A stretch of 64,000 nucleotides of DNA from DASSUW01 sp963740605 (GTDB lineage Bacteria > Actinomycetota > Thermoleophilia > Solirubrobacterales > Solirubrobacteraceae). Position numbers and translations under genes: made by a program. The stretch's first letter is position 1; each line of letters begins with the position of its first letter. Shown piece by piece: positions 31,506 through 40,981 of this stretch. The stretch lies in contig CAVUFC010000021.1 in assembly GCA_963740605.1 (NCBI GenBank), forward strand, positions 124,001-188,000, in the 5' to 3' direction. Under the pieces are notes generated by a model. It saw only the letters and a list, made by a program, of their open reading frames with translations. It was not told the origin of the DNA and made no database searches.

Positions 31506-32126
31506 ATGCTGCTAGAAGGCAAGAACGCCGTCATCTACGGCGGCGGTGGAGCGATCGGCGGTGCCGTGGCGCGCGCGTTCGCGCACGAGGGCGGGCGCGT
31601 GTACCTGGCAGGCCGCACGGCGGCCCCGCTCGACGAGGTCGCCGGGCAGATCCGTGCTGCCGGCGGCCGGGCCGGGACGGCCATCGTCGACGCGCTCGAC
31701 GAGCCGGCGGTCGACGCCCATGCCGACGCGGTGGCGGCCGAGGCCGGCCGCATCGACATCTCGTTCAACCTGATCTCGCACGCCGTCGTGCAGGGGACGC
31801 CGATGGTCGACATGTCGGTCGACGACTACACGCAGCCGGTGCTGATCGGTGTGCGCACGACGATGCGGCGCCAGTTCGCGTCCGAGCTCGGCCGTGACGG
31901 CATCCGCGTCGTGACGCTGCGCACCGGCGGCATCCCGGAGTCGATCCCCGCCGGCTTCCCGGGTGTCGAGCAGATCACGCGCGAGATCGACGAGGCGTCG
32001 ATGCTCGGCCGCGCGGCGACGTTCGAGGACGTCGGCAACGTCGCGGCGTTCGTGGCCTCGGATCGCGCGCGCTCGATGACTGCCGCCACCGCGAACATCA
32101 GCGCCGGGACGCTGGTCGACCAGTAG
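31506..32126 (+). CDS. SDR-family protein with an internal deletion
   Basis: A 206-residue Rossmann-fold protein starting MLLEGKNAVIYGGGGAIGGA (cofactor glycines) and ending with the IPESIPAGF segment and C-terminal SDR strand typical of an actinobacterial SDR subgroup of about 250 residues. Between TTM near residue 118 and RRQFASELGRDGIRV, about 45 residues that normally carry the substrate-side active region (strand beta-5 and helix alpha-5) are missing, in frame. The remaining halves align well with the family, so this looks like a recent deletion or collapsed assembly. As written it should lack SDR catalysis. An upstream start at 31485 is possible. Confidence 0.7.
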   Translation: MLLEGKNAVIYGGGGAIGGAVARAFAHEGGRVYLAGRTAAPLDEVAGQIRAAGGRAGTAIVDALDEPAVDAHADAVAAEAGRIDISFNLISHAVVQGTPMVDMSVDDYTQPVLIGVRTTMRRQFASELGRDGIRVVTLRTGGIPESIPAGFPGVEQITREIDEASMLGRAATFEDVGNVAAFVASDRARSMTAATANISAGTLVDQ

Positions 32127-32151
32127 GCGCGACTCGCATAGCCTCCGTCGG

Positions 32152-33171
<1,020 letters not shown>

Positions 33172-33185
33172 GGGTCGTCCAGGCG

Positions 33186-33377
33186 GTGCTGATCGGGACC
33201 GTCGTCGCGGTCATGGCCGCGACGATCGTGCTGATCCGCTTTCTCGACAACTGTTACCGGCCCGGTACTGGAAGTCTCAGACCGGTCGCCATGAAACAGA
33301 CGCTGAGGATGATAGAAAAGGAGAGGCGCATCGTAGGAGACACGACGAAGATCATGGAGGGCGGACTCGGCACCTGA
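33186..33377 (+). pseudogene. C-terminal fragment of a membrane protein
   Basis: A 63-residue open stretch with one strong helix (LIGTVVAVMAATIVLIRFLD) and a basic, helical cytoplasmic tail (PVAMKQTLRMIEKERR) ending at TGA 33375. The layout looks like the C terminus of a larger membrane protein, possibly DUF4239-like (bestrophin-like), whose upstream part is absent. It may have been joined here by the same event that damaged the preceding gene. No start codon context or N-terminal domain supports an independent gene. Confidence 0.4.
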
Positions 33378-33383
33378 TCCCGG

Positions 33384-34634
33384 CTAGCGCGGGGCGCGGC
33401 GGGTGAACAGCTCGACGCGGTCGCGTCCGGCCGCCTTGGCCTGGTACACGGCCGCGTCGGCGTCGCCGAGCAGAGCGTCAGGGTCGGTCCGCCCGAGCGC
33501 GACGCCGATGCTGGCGGTCAGCTTGTGGTTGATCTCCCCGACCTTCACCGGCTCGCGGATCGCGCCCAGCAGCCGGTCGCCGAGATGCAGGACCGCCTCG
33601 GCGTCGACCTCCTCGCACACGACGACGAACTCGTCGCCGCCGAGCCGGGCGACGGTGTCGGCGGGCCGCACGGCGGTCTTCAGCCGCCGGCCGAGCTCGA
33701 CCAGCACCGCGTCGCCGGCCGCGTGGCCGAACGCGTCGTTGACGTGCTTGAAGTTGTCGAGGTCCACGAACAACACGCCGGTCGCCTTCTCCTCCTCACG
33801 CTGGGAGCGGGCGAGCGCGTGCTCGAGCCGGTCGCGCAGCAGGGTCCGGTTCGCGAGGCCGGTGAGCGGGTCGTGCACCGCTTCGTGCCGCATCTGCTGC
33901 TCGGTCCGCAGGCGCGCCAGTGCCGTGCCGAGTGTGTTCGCGACCGCGCGGGCGAAGCTCAGCTCCTCGTCTGCCAGCTGCTCCTCGCATGCCAGTACGA
34001 GCTCGTCGCCGTTGCCGATCCCGAGCCGCTCGTCGACGCGGTTACCGCCGCCGTCCTCGGCCAGCATGTCGCCGCTGGCGAGCACGACCGCGGCGCGCTC
34101 GATCGGGAGCGTCAGCCGCAGCAGCTCGACGGCCTCGTTCGCCAGGTCGGACGGGTCGGCGCCCGCCAGGGCGCGCTCGCCCATCGCGGCCACGGCGCGC
34201 AGGCGCATCTCGGCCGCGCGCCGCTCGGACACGTCGCGTCCGATCGCGAGCAGCAGCTTGCCGGCGGCCGTCTCGACGATGCCCCAGCTCATCTCGCCCA
34301 TGAACTCCGACCCGTCGCGCCGCAGGCCCCAGACCTCGGTCGAGAACCGCAGCGGGTGCTCGGTGGCGAAGTACAGCTGCATGTTGGTCGTGTAGCGCTC
34401 GCGCACCCGCTCCGGCCACAACACATGGACGGGACGGCCGACCAGCTCGTGGCTCGGGTAGCCGAACAGCTCTTCGGCGAGATGGTTCACATAGACGATC
34501 GTGCCGCCGGACGACGCGGCCACGACCGCGTCGGGCAACCCTTCGAGAACGCCGGCGGGAGCGAGCAGCAACTCGTCGAGCGCGTCGTCTCCGGCGCGCC
34601 CCTGATTCCCTCCCTCCTCGTCCATCGGGTCCAT
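33384..34634 (-). CDS. PAS-GAF-like GGDEF diguanylate cyclase
   Basis: A 416-residue signalling enzyme. A PAS domain occupies about residues 30-145 (ending AIGRDVSERRAAEMRLRAV), a GAF-like or linker region runs to about 245, and a GGDEF domain follows (HDPLTGLANRTLLRDRLEHA, then RLGGDEFVVV). The active-site GGDEF is intact and a product-inhibition site RPAD precedes it by five residues, so it probably makes cyclic di-GMP and is feedback-inhibited. No EAL domain. ATG 34634 is preferred; a TTG at 34655 and an ATG at 34625 are alternatives. It is separated by 39 bp from the MEDS-ATPase gene on the same strand. Confidence 0.9.
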   Translation of the reverse strand: MDPMDEEGGNQGRAGDDALDELLLAPAGVLEGLPDAVVAASSGGTIVYVNHLAEELFGYPSHELVGRPVHVLWPERVRERYTTNMQLYFATEHPLRFSTEVWGLRRDGSEFMGEMSWGIVETAAGKLLLAIGRDVSERRAAEMRLRAVAAMGERALAGADPSDLANEAVELLRLTLPIERAAVVLASGDMLAEDGGGNRVDERLGIGNGDELVLACEEQLADEELSFARAVANTLGTALARLRTEQQMRHEAVHDPLTGLANRTLLRDRLEHALARSQREEEKATGVLFVDLDNFKHVNDAFGHAAGDAVLVELGRRLKTAVRPADTVARLGGDEFVVVCEEVDAEAVLHLGDRLLGAIREPVKVGEINHKLTASIGVALGRTDPDALLGDADAAVYQAKAAGRDRVELFTRRAPR

Positions 34635-34673
34635 CCTCGGGGGCCTTCGGCCCAATGTAGCCGCGATCTACGG

Positions 34674-35591
34674 CTACGTCAGCGTCATCGACAGCCGAAC
34701 GACGCTTCCTGACGCACTCGAACGCATCTGGACGAGATCACACAGGTGATTGACGATCCACAGGCCGCGGCCGCCGCCGCGCAGACCGGCCGGGCACTCG
34801 CGGCCCGCGAGCGGGTCGTCGATGCGCCCGCGGTCCCGTACCTCGCAGCAGAACGTGTCGTCGTCGTGCCAGGTACGCAGGATGCCGCTGCCGCCCGCGT
34901 GGCGCATCGAGTTGGTCGCCAGCTCGTTGGCGGCGAGCACGAGATCCTCGAGTCGCTCGCCGGCGAAGCCGGCGCGGCGGCCCTGCAGGCCGACGAACTC
35001 GCGCACCAGCGTCAGGTCGTCGCGGCCGAACAGCAGCTCGGCGGGTGGCCCCGTCGGCGCCGGGAGGGCGTCCTCGCGGGTCAGCACCGCGTGCGTCCCG
35101 TCATAGCTCCCGCTCTTCTCGGTCGTGCCCTCGTAGCCAAGGTGCGGATGGTTCCGGCACGCCTCCGCGAGCACGTTCGGCGTGAGCTGCACGGAGTCGT
35201 ATGGACACAGGAGCCGCCACGGCCGGCCGCCGTCGAACGCCAGATTGAGCAGCGACTCGTGCCGGCTGCACTCGACCAGCTCGGCGTCGCTGCGCCCGGG
35301 CCACACCGGCTCTCCGATCCCCACGATCGGCCCCGGGCCGGCCTCGCGCAGGAATTCACGCCAGGCCGGGATGATGCAGGCGGGATTGCGGCCCAGCTCC
35401 AGCATGGCGGCGAACGCCACAGCGTCCGCTTCGGCGCCGAGCGCTCCCTCCAGCAGCGCGCGTTTGTCCTCGCCGACGGCGACGAGCACCGCGCCGTCGC
35501 CGGCCAGCGCCTGCCGGATCTCGGGGAGCGTTGCGGCCAGATATTGCTCGCGGTCGTCGTAGAAGAGCGCCTCGTGATGGAACGCGTTCAT
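34674..35591 (-). CDS. MEDS-domain anti-sigma-factor-like ATPase (serine kinase type)
   Basis: A 305-residue, two-domain regulator. Residues about 4-165 form a MEDS (DcmR-like sensory) domain, recognisable from HHEALFYDDREQYLAATL and a central GEPVWPGRS. Residues about 185-303 form a GHKL ATPase of the RsbW/anti-sigma type, with an N-box-like LAANELATNSMRHAGG and a late GGGRGLWIVNHLCDLVQ motif. This combination is found in actinobacteria as part of partner-switching systems controlling sigma factors. The start overlaps the stop of the MEDS-STAS gene by 4 bp, so the two are translated together; the STAS protein is the obvious partner. Confidence 0.87.
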   Translation of the reverse strand: MNAFHHEALFYDDREQYLAATLPEIRQALAGDGAVLVAVGEDKRALLEGALGAEADAVAFAAMLELGRNPACIIPAWREFLREAGPGPIVGIGEPVWPGRSDAELVECSRHESLLNLAFDGGRPWRLLCPYDSVQLTPNVLAEACRNHPHLGYEGTTEKSGSYDGTHAVLTREDALPAPTGPPAELLFGRDDLTLVREFVGLQGRRAGFAGERLEDLVLAANELATNSMRHAGGSGILRTWHDDDTFCCEVRDRGRIDDPLAGRECPAGLRGGGRGLWIVNHLCDLVQMRSSASGSVVRLSMTLT

Positions 35592-36331
35592 CCCTCGAGG
35601 CTCCTGAGATCCAACACCCGCCGCATCATGTTCGGGATACCACGAAGCGTCGCCGCGCTATCGAGAAGTGCCACGGCGCCGTTGTGGTCGACGAAGCGCA
35701 GCCGCCGGAGGTCGAGCACATCGCCCTCGCGCGCCGTCGCCGCGAGCGCGCGTCGGGCGCGGTCGGCCGAGAAGAAGTCGAGGTCGCCGTCGACGACCAC
35801 GGCATCGTCGTCGTGGTAGATGCGGAAAGGCACGGGGTGCCCGCCGCACGTCCGTACGGCCGGGTGCAGCGCGCACAGGTCGCGGATCAGCTCGGGCGCG
35901 ACGACGCGCAGGTCGTAGCAGCACAGGCCGGCGAGCGGCCGGTTCGCCATGTACCGGTCGGCCAGCGTCTCCCAGGCGAGATGGCTCTCCCACACGCGCG
36001 GGTCGTGCACGAACGTGCTGACCTCGCCGACGACCCGCAGCCCGGTGTAGCCGTCGGCCAGCGCCGCGTCGGTGGCGGCGCTGTAGTACGCGAGCAGCGT
36101 CTCAGGATCGGATCCGTACACCTCGTCGAGCCCGACGAGATCGACCGCATGGCCGCGCAGCGGCTCGGGTAGTGACGGCCCGACGTAGATCAGCCGCTGG
36201 CCGAGCCGTTCGCCCGCAACCAAGAACTCGGACGCTCCGCGCACCAGCTCGTCGTCGTCCTCGTAGGTCCAGCAGGCGTGACCATTCAGTCCAAAGGCCG
36301 CCGCCGACTCGACGAGCCCGTGATCGCGCAT
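35588..36331 (-). CDS. MEDS-STAS protein (anti-anti-sigma-like, lacking the usual Ser)
   Basis: A 247-residue protein with a MEDS domain (about residues 10-160: GHACWTYEDDDELVRGASEFL, with an RLIYVGPSLP strand) followed by a STAS domain (about 165-247, LDFFSADRARRALAATA and the LRRLRFVDHNGAVALLDSA strand-helix). In canonical anti-anti-sigma proteins the helix begins D-S-S/T-G with a phosphorylated serine; here it is VDHNGA, so phosphorylation there is impossible. It may be a constitutively active or MEDS-ligand-gated partner of the downstream ATPase. ATG 36331 was chosen; the frame is open to 36433 but overlaps the divergent YdeI-like gene. Confidence 0.82.
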   Translation of the reverse strand: MRDHGLVESAAAFGLNGHACWTYEDDDELVRGASEFLVAGERLGQRLIYVGPSLPEPLRGHAVDLVGLDEVYGSDPETLLAYYSAATDAALADGYTGLRVVGEVSTFVHDPRVWESHLAWETLADRYMANRPLAGLCCYDLRVVAPELIRDLCALHPAVRTCGGHPVPFRIYHDDDAVVVDGDLDFFSADRARRALAATAREGDVLDLRRLRFVDHNGAVALLDSAATLRGIPNMMRRVLDLRSLEG

Positions 36332-36373
36332 CTGTCTGATGATATCTGCGGCTCCGTAATCTTCGAGGGCGCG

Positions 36374-36952
36374 ATGGCGCCGAGATTCTTCGCCACACCA
36401 GCCGATTTCCGCTCCTGGCTGGAGCGCCACCACGCCGAGGAGGACGAACTGCTCGTCGGCTTCTACAGGACGAGCACCGGTCGCAAGAGCATCACGTGGC
36501 CCGAATCGGTCGACGAGGCACTGTGCTTCGGGTGGATCGACGGCGTCCGGCGCGGGATCGACGCGGAGAGCTACTCGATCCGCTTCACGCCGCGTCGCAG
36601 CCGCAGCATCTGGAGCGCGGTGAACATCAAACGCGCGGACGAGCTGATCGAGCTCGGACGGATGACGCCGGCCGGATTGGCCGCGTTCGAGGCGCGCACC
36701 GACGACCGCTCAGCGGTCTATTCGCACGAGCAGCGCCGGGCGGCGAAGCTCGAGCCCGAGCAGGAGCAGCGGTTCAAGGCCGATGCCGGAGCGTGGGAGT
36801 GGTTCCAGGGCCAGGCGCCCTCGTACCGCCGCGCCGCCCTGCACTGGGTGACGAGCGCGAAGCGCGCCGAGACGCGCGAGCGCCGGCTCGCTGCCCTGAT
36901 CGAGGATTCGGCGGCGGGCCGGACCGTGAAGCCGTTGACGCGTCCCGTGTGA
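36374..36952 (+). CDS. YdeI/OmpD-associated-family protein
   Basis: A 192-residue protein of the YdeI family, with the FRSWLERHHAEEDELLVGF start, SVDEALCFGWIDGVRRGID near residue 45, and the RFTPRRSRSIWSAVNIKRADEL segment that defines it. Family members occur in many soil bacteria and are proposed to respond to membrane or peptide stress, without a biochemical function. ATG 36374 is the domain start. It begins 42 bp from the divergent MEDS-STAS start and leads a long plus-strand gene run. Confidence 0.85.
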   Translation: MAPRFFATPADFRSWLERHHAEEDELLVGFYRTSTGRKSITWPESVDEALCFGWIDGVRRGIDAESYSIRFTPRRSRSIWSAVNIKRADELIELGRMTPAGLAAFEARTDDRSAVYSHEQRRAAKLEPEQEQRFKADAGAWEWFQGQAPSYRRAALHWVTSAKRAETRERRLAALIEDSAAGRTVKPLTRPV

Positions 36953-36985
36953 TCCGAGAAGGTCGCCCGTACGCAACAGGCCGAC

Positions 36986-37930
36986 ATGATCACCACCGCA
37001 GCCGTTCTGCAGATGCCCGGCCTCGGCGTTCACGTCGAGCTGCGTCGGACCGCCGCCGACACCGACGGGGAGTACATCGAGTTCGACGTCGTCGGACGCG
37101 CGCGCGGCTTCCTCGCGGTCGAGCACGTGCACCTGAACCAGTCGGAGCACTACGAGGTGATCGAAGGTGTCATGCGGCTGAGGCTGGACGGGAAGGACCA
37201 CCTGCTCGGCCCCGGCGACGAGATGACGACACCGCCCGGCACCCCGCACGCGCAGCTCGCCGGCGGCGAGGGCGAGGGGCGCGTGCGCGTCACGCTCCGG
37301 CCCGCCGGTCGCACGCAGGAGTTCCTCGAGCGGCTCGCGTCGATGAAGGTCAACCGTTTCGGGTGGCCGGGGCCGGTCGACGCCGCGGGGATCTTCCGCG
37401 ACTTCGCGAGCGAGGGCTCGGCGACGCGGCCGTCGTTGGGTGCGCAGCGCGCGCTCTCGGGCGCCGTGCTCGCGGTCGCCTCGCGTGAGTACATGTTCGT
37501 CGACGAGTGGGATGTCGCTGCGCCGCGCGAGCGCGTGTTCGCCGCGATCTCCGATGCTCGCACCTATCCCGTGTGGTGGAAGCCGGTCTACCTCGACGTG
37601 GATTCCGACGGCGACGCCGAGGTCGGCAAGGTCTCGCACCAGCACTTCAAGGGCCGCCTGCCGTACCACCTGCATACGACTTCGACGATCACCCGGCTCG
37701 AGCCGCCGCACATCATCGAGGCCGACGTCGACGGCGATCTGCGCGGTCACGGCAAGTGGACGCTGACCGAGAACGCCGACGGCGGCACGCACGTGCGCTT
37801 CGACTGGCAGGTGTTCGCCGACAAGCCGCTGCTGCGCCTACTCACGCCGATCCTGCGGCCCGCCTTCCGCTGGAACCACGCGTGGGCGATCGCGCGGGCG
37901 CGCGAGGGCCTCGAGCCGTTCGCGCGATAA
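36986..37930 (+). CDS. Cupin-SRPBCC fusion protein
   Basis: A 314-residue protein of two ligand-binding domains. Residues about 15-115 form a cupin (VEHVHLNQSEHYEVIEGVM, then GPGDEMTTPPGTPHAQL), with His49, His55 and Glu56 as possible metal ligands and His near 94. Residues about 168-310 form a SRPBCC/polyketide-cyclase domain (YMFVDEWDVAAPRERVFAAI, then a TSTITRLEPPHIIEADVDGD strand set). Each domain occurs alone widely; the fusion suggests one substrate passed between them or a sensor-binding pair. Transcribed 33 bp after the YdeI gene. Confidence 0.82.
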   Translation: MITTAAVLQMPGLGVHVELRRTAADTDGEYIEFDVVGRARGFLAVEHVHLNQSEHYEVIEGVMRLRLDGKDHLLGPGDEMTTPPGTPHAQLAGGEGEGRVRVTLRPAGRTQEFLERLASMKVNRFGWPGPVDAAGIFRDFASEGSATRPSLGAQRALSGAVLAVASREYMFVDEWDVAAPRERVFAAISDARTYPVWWKPVYLDVDSDGDAEVGKVSHQHFKGRLPYHLHTTSTITRLEPPHIIEADVDGDLRGHGKWTLTENADGGTHVRFDWQVFADKPLLRLLTPILRPAFRWNHAWAIARAREGLEPFAR

Positions 37931-37937
37931 TCGCGCC

Positions 37938-38468
37938 GTGCCGGCACGCATCGAGCCGTGGGGGCCGGGGAACCTCGAGCTGCTGCAACAGCTGATGGGC
38001 GACCCGGCGATGACCGAGCATCTCGGCGGGCCCGAGTCGCCCGAGAAGATCGCGGAGCGCCAGGCCCGCTACGAGTCCACCGAGGGCATGTTCAAGATCG
38101 TCGACGTCGAGACCGGCGAGGCCGTCGGCTCGGTCGGCTTCTGGGACCGTGAGTGGCGGGGCGAGACCGTCCATGAGGTCGGCTGGTCGGTCGTGCCGGC
38201 GTCCCAGGGCCGCGGCCTGGCGAGCGCCGCGACCGCGCTCGTGCTGGACAAGGTCCGCGCGGCTGAGACCCACCGCTACGTGCACGGGTTCCCGTCGACC
38301 GACAACCCGCCGTCGAACGCGATCTGCCGCAAGCTCGGCTTCACGCTGCTCGAGGTGTGCCGGTTCGAGTACCCGCCGGCGTCCGGAAACTGGATGCATT
38401 GCAACGACTGGCGTCTTGACCTGTCTCTACCATCGCCGCGCGATGGAGAAGCCAGTCGAAGCACGTAA
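37938..38468 (+). CDS. GNAT-family N-acetyltransferase
   Basis: A 176-residue acetyltransferase of the RimJ/RimL-like type. It shows the VGSVGFWDREW strand (about residue 62), the acetyl-CoA loop GRGLASAATALVL (about 95-107) and the late NPPSNAICRKLGF motif that places the substrate amide. Such enzymes acetylate N-terminal or side-chain amines on ribosomal proteins, antibiotics or small amines. The start is GTG 37938, 7 bp after the fusion gene. The last 26 bp overlap the rnhA start. Confidence 0.85.
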   Translation: MPARIEPWGPGNLELLQQLMGDPAMTEHLGGPESPEKIAERQARYESTEGMFKIVDVETGEAVGSVGFWDREWRGETVHEVGWSVVPASQGRGLASAATALVLDKVRAAETHRYVHGFPSTDNPPSNAICRKLGFTLLEVCRFEYPPASGNWMHCNDWRLDLSLPSPRDGEASRST

Positions 38469-38925
38469 CGGCGAGGTCCTCGTGTGGACCGACGGCGCCT
38501 GCAGCGGCAACCCGGGCCCCGGCGGCTGGGCGGCGATCGTGGTGTCGGGAGCGGAGACGGTCGAGCTGTCCGGCGGCGAGTCGCACACCACCAACAACCG
38601 CATGGAGTACATGGCCGCGCTCGAAGGCCTGCGCTCGCTGCCCCCGAACAGCCACGCCTGCATCGTCACCGACTCGCGGCTGATGCTCGACTCGATGACC
38701 AAGTGGATCAAGGCCTGGAAGCGCCGCGGCTGGAAGACCGCGGGTGGCGACGCGGTCAAGAACCAGGACCTCGTGCGCGCGCTGGAGGCCGAGATCGGGC
38801 GCCACGCCGAGGTGCGCTGGCACTGGGTGCGCGGGCACGAGACCGGCAAGCAGCACGCCCACAAGGCGCTCAACGACCGGGCCGATCAGCTCGCGGTCGC
38901 GGCCGCTCGCGCCGCCGCCTCCTGA
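38443..38925 (+). CDS. rnhA: Ribonuclease HI
   Basis: A 160-residue RNase H1, which cuts RNA in RNA-DNA hybrids. All four carboxylates are present: Asp17 in WTDGACSGNPGPGG, Glu55 in NNRMEYMAAL, Asp77 in TDSRLML and Asp145 in NDRADQL, and the catalytic-loop His132 in RGHETG. No N-terminal hybrid-binding domain. The ATG at 38443 is the only start that gives the family N terminus and makes the gene overlap the GNAT gene by 26 bp; the frame is open upstream within that gene. Confidence 0.94.
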   Translation: MEKPVEARNGEVLVWTDGACSGNPGPGGWAAIVVSGAETVELSGGESHTTNNRMEYMAALEGLRSLPPNSHACIVTDSRLMLDSMTKWIKAWKRRGWKTAGGDAVKNQDLVRALEAEIGRHAEVRWHWVRGHETGKQHAHKALNDRADQLAVAAARAAAS

Positions 38926-38949
38926 AGCCGAGGTCGCCGGTTTCCTAGC

Positions 38950-39582
38950 ATGGGTGCGGTGGCGCCGCTCACCGTCGAGATCTGGTCGGACGTCGTTTGT
39001 CCCTGGTGTTACATCGGCAAGCGCCGGTTCGAGGCCGCCGTCGAGCGCTTCGACGGCGAGGTCGAGGTCGTGTGGCGCAGCTTCGAGCTGGATCCCAGCG
39101 CGCCTGCGGTCCGCGGGCACACCGCAACCGAGCACCTCGCCGCCAAATACGGCATGAGCGTCGAGCAGGCCGAGGCCAGCCACGTGAAGATGACCGACCT
39201 CGCCGCGCAGGAAGGCCTCGAGTACCACTTCGAGCGCGCCCGCGGCGGCAACAGCTTCGACGCGCACCGGCTGATCCACCTCGGTGCCGCGCACGGCAAG
39301 CAGGGCGAGGCGAAGGAACGCGTGATGCACGCCTACTTCACCGAGGGCGTCCCGATCGGCGACCGCGAGGCGCTGATCGGGCTCGGCGAGGGGCTGGGCC
39401 TCAACGCGCGCGACGCCCTCGAATCCGACGCGTACGCCGACGCGGTCCGCGAGGACGAGATGCTCGCCCAGCGGATCGGCATCCAGGGCGTGCCGTTCTT
39501 CGTCCTCGGCCGCCGCTACGGCGTGTCGGGAGCGCAGCCTGCCGACGTGCTCGTGCAGGCGCTGGAGAAGGCGTGCGCCTGA
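38950..39582 (+). CDS. DsbA-family oxidoreductase (FrnE-like)
   Basis: A 210-residue thioredoxin-fold protein with CPWC at residues 17-20 and a helical insertion, the FrnE/2-hydroxychromene-2-carboxylate isomerase-like DsbA group. The segment GIQGVPFFVLGRRYGVSGAQP near the C terminus carries the cis-proline and is nearly invariant in this family. There is no signal peptide, so it is cytoplasmic; relatives are linked to redox stress or polyketide tailoring. It follows rnhA by 24 bp and its stop overlaps the next gene by 10 bp. Confidence 0.87.
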   Translation: MGAVAPLTVEIWSDVVCPWCYIGKRRFEAAVERFDGEVEVVWRSFELDPSAPAVRGHTATEHLAAKYGMSVEQAEASHVKMTDLAAQEGLEYHFERARGGNSFDAHRLIHLGAAHGKQGEAKERVMHAYFTEGVPIGDREALIGLGEGLGLNARDALESDAYADAVREDEMLAQRIGIQGVPFFVLGRRYGVSGAQPADVLVQALEKACA

Positions 39583-40580
39583 GCGTCCTCGACCAGTCAC
39601 CGGTGCCGGAGGGGTCGACCGGCCCCGACGCGCTGCGCAACACGCTCGACCTCGCGCAGCTCACCGACCGGCTGGGCTACCACCGCTACTGGCTCGCCGA
39701 GCACCACGGGCTGTCGCTCGCCGGGCCGAGCCCGGAGGTGCTGATCGGGCCGGTCGCGGCCGCGACGGAGCGCATCCGCGTGGGGAGCGGCGGGGTGATG
39801 CTGCCGCACTACTCGCCGTTCAAGGTCGCCGAGAACTTCAGCCTGCTCGCCGGCCTGTACCCGGGCCGCATCGATCTCGGGATCGGCCGCGCCTCCGGGA
39901 CCGACCCGCTGACCACCTACGCGCTGCAGCGCGACCGCCGCCAGGTCTCGCCCGACGACTTCCCGCAACAGCTCGCCGAGCTGCTCGCCCACTTCGACCG
40001 CAGCCTGCCCGCCGACCACCCCTTCGCGCGGCTCGGTCTGTCGCTGCCCGGCGGCGAAGAGAAGCCCGAGGTCTGGCTGCTCGGCTCGTCGGCGCAGAGC
40101 GCGATCTGGGCCGGCCAGCTGAACCTGCCGTACGCGTTCGCCGACTTCATCAACCCGGCGGGCGCGCACATCGCCGCCGACTACCGGCAGCGGGCCGAGC
40201 TCCCGCGCACGGCGGTCGGCGTGTGGGCGATCTGCGCCGAGAGCGACGAGGAGGCCGAGCGCCTCGCTTCCTCGATCGCGATGGCGATGGCGATGCTGCA
40301 CCAGAACCGCCCGATCCCGGTCCCGCCGCCCGAGACGGCGCTGCGCTACCTCGCCCAGCACCCGTTCCCGACCGGCAACCGCCGCCGCATCGTCGGCTCG
40401 CCCGAGACCGTGCGCACCGGGATCGAGGAGGTCGTCTCCGAGTACGGCGCCGACGAGGCGATCATCGTCACGATCACGCACGACCACGAGGCTCGCCGGC
40501 GCTCCTACGAGCTGATCGCGGAGGCCTTCGGCCTTGCCGACGGTCTGGACGATCGGGTACGAACGACTGCTGCCGGCTGA
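39573..40580 (+). CDS. LLM-class flavin-dependent oxidoreductase
   Basis: A 335-residue TIM-barrel flavoenzyme of the luciferase-like monooxygenase class (MsnO8-type). It starts LSVLDQSPVPEGS, followed by YHRYWLAEHHGL (about residue 33), RIRVGSGGVMLPHYSPFKVAE and YPGRIDLGIGRASG near 95. Relatives are FMN- or F420-dependent oxidoreductases of unknown substrate. The start is GTG 39573 (VRLSVLDQ), overlapping the DsbA gene by 10 bp; the frame is open upstream in out-of-frame DsbA sequence. The final 47 bp overlap the DUF488 gene. Confidence 0.87.
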   Translation: MRLSVLDQSPVPEGSTGPDALRNTLDLAQLTDRLGYHRYWLAEHHGLSLAGPSPEVLIGPVAAATERIRVGSGGVMLPHYSPFKVAENFSLLAGLYPGRIDLGIGRASGTDPLTTYALQRDRRQVSPDDFPQQLAELLAHFDRSLPADHPFARLGLSLPGGEEKPEVWLLGSSAQSAIWAGQLNLPYAFADFINPAGAHIAADYRQRAELPRTAVGVWAICAESDEEAERLASSIAMAMAMLHQNRPIPVPPPETALRYLAQHPFPTGNRRRIVGSPETVRTGIEEVVSEYGADEAIIVTITHDHEARRRSYELIAEAFGLADGLDDRVRTTAAG

Positions 40581-40971
40581 GCTCGTCGCCGAGCTGCAGG
40601 CGGCGGGGGTCGAGCGGCTGATCGACGTGCGCTACCGGCCGCAGTCGCGTCGGCCCGGCATGTCGAAGACGCGGCTGGGCGAGCTGCTGGCCGACCACGG
40701 GATCGCCTACGAGAGCCGCAAGGCGCTCGGCACGCCGCCCGACATCCGCTTCCACTACAAGTCCGGCAAGCCGGCCGAGGGCGCGCCGCTGTTCCGCACG
40801 CACGTCGAGGAGCACGCCGCCCACGAGCTCGACGATCTCGCCGACGAGCTCGACCGCGGGCCGCGGACCGCGCTGCTCTGCCTGGAGGCCGACCCGGCCG
40901 TCTGCCACCGCCGCGTGCTCACCGAGTTGCTGCGCGCCCGCCGTCCCGGGCTCGAAGTAGTCGATCTCTAG
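40534..40971 (+). CDS. DUF488-family protein
   Basis: A 145-residue DUF488 protein: TIGYERLLPAELVAELQ at the start, LIDVRYRPQSRRPGMSK, and ALLCLEADPAVCHRRVL with conserved cysteine and histidines. The family is widespread, related to YeaO, with no proven activity. The start is a TTG at 40534 lying within the previous gene; the family N terminus begins exactly here, which supports it. It is followed by the MFS gene after 10 bp. Confidence 0.83.
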   Translation: MPTVWTIGYERLLPAELVAELQAAGVERLIDVRYRPQSRRPGMSKTRLGELLADHGIAYESRKALGTPPDIRFHYKSGKPAEGAPLFRTHVEEHAAHELDDLADELDRGPRTALLCLEADPAVCHRRVLTELLRARRPGLEVVDL

Positions 40972-40981
40972 AGTCCGCCCG

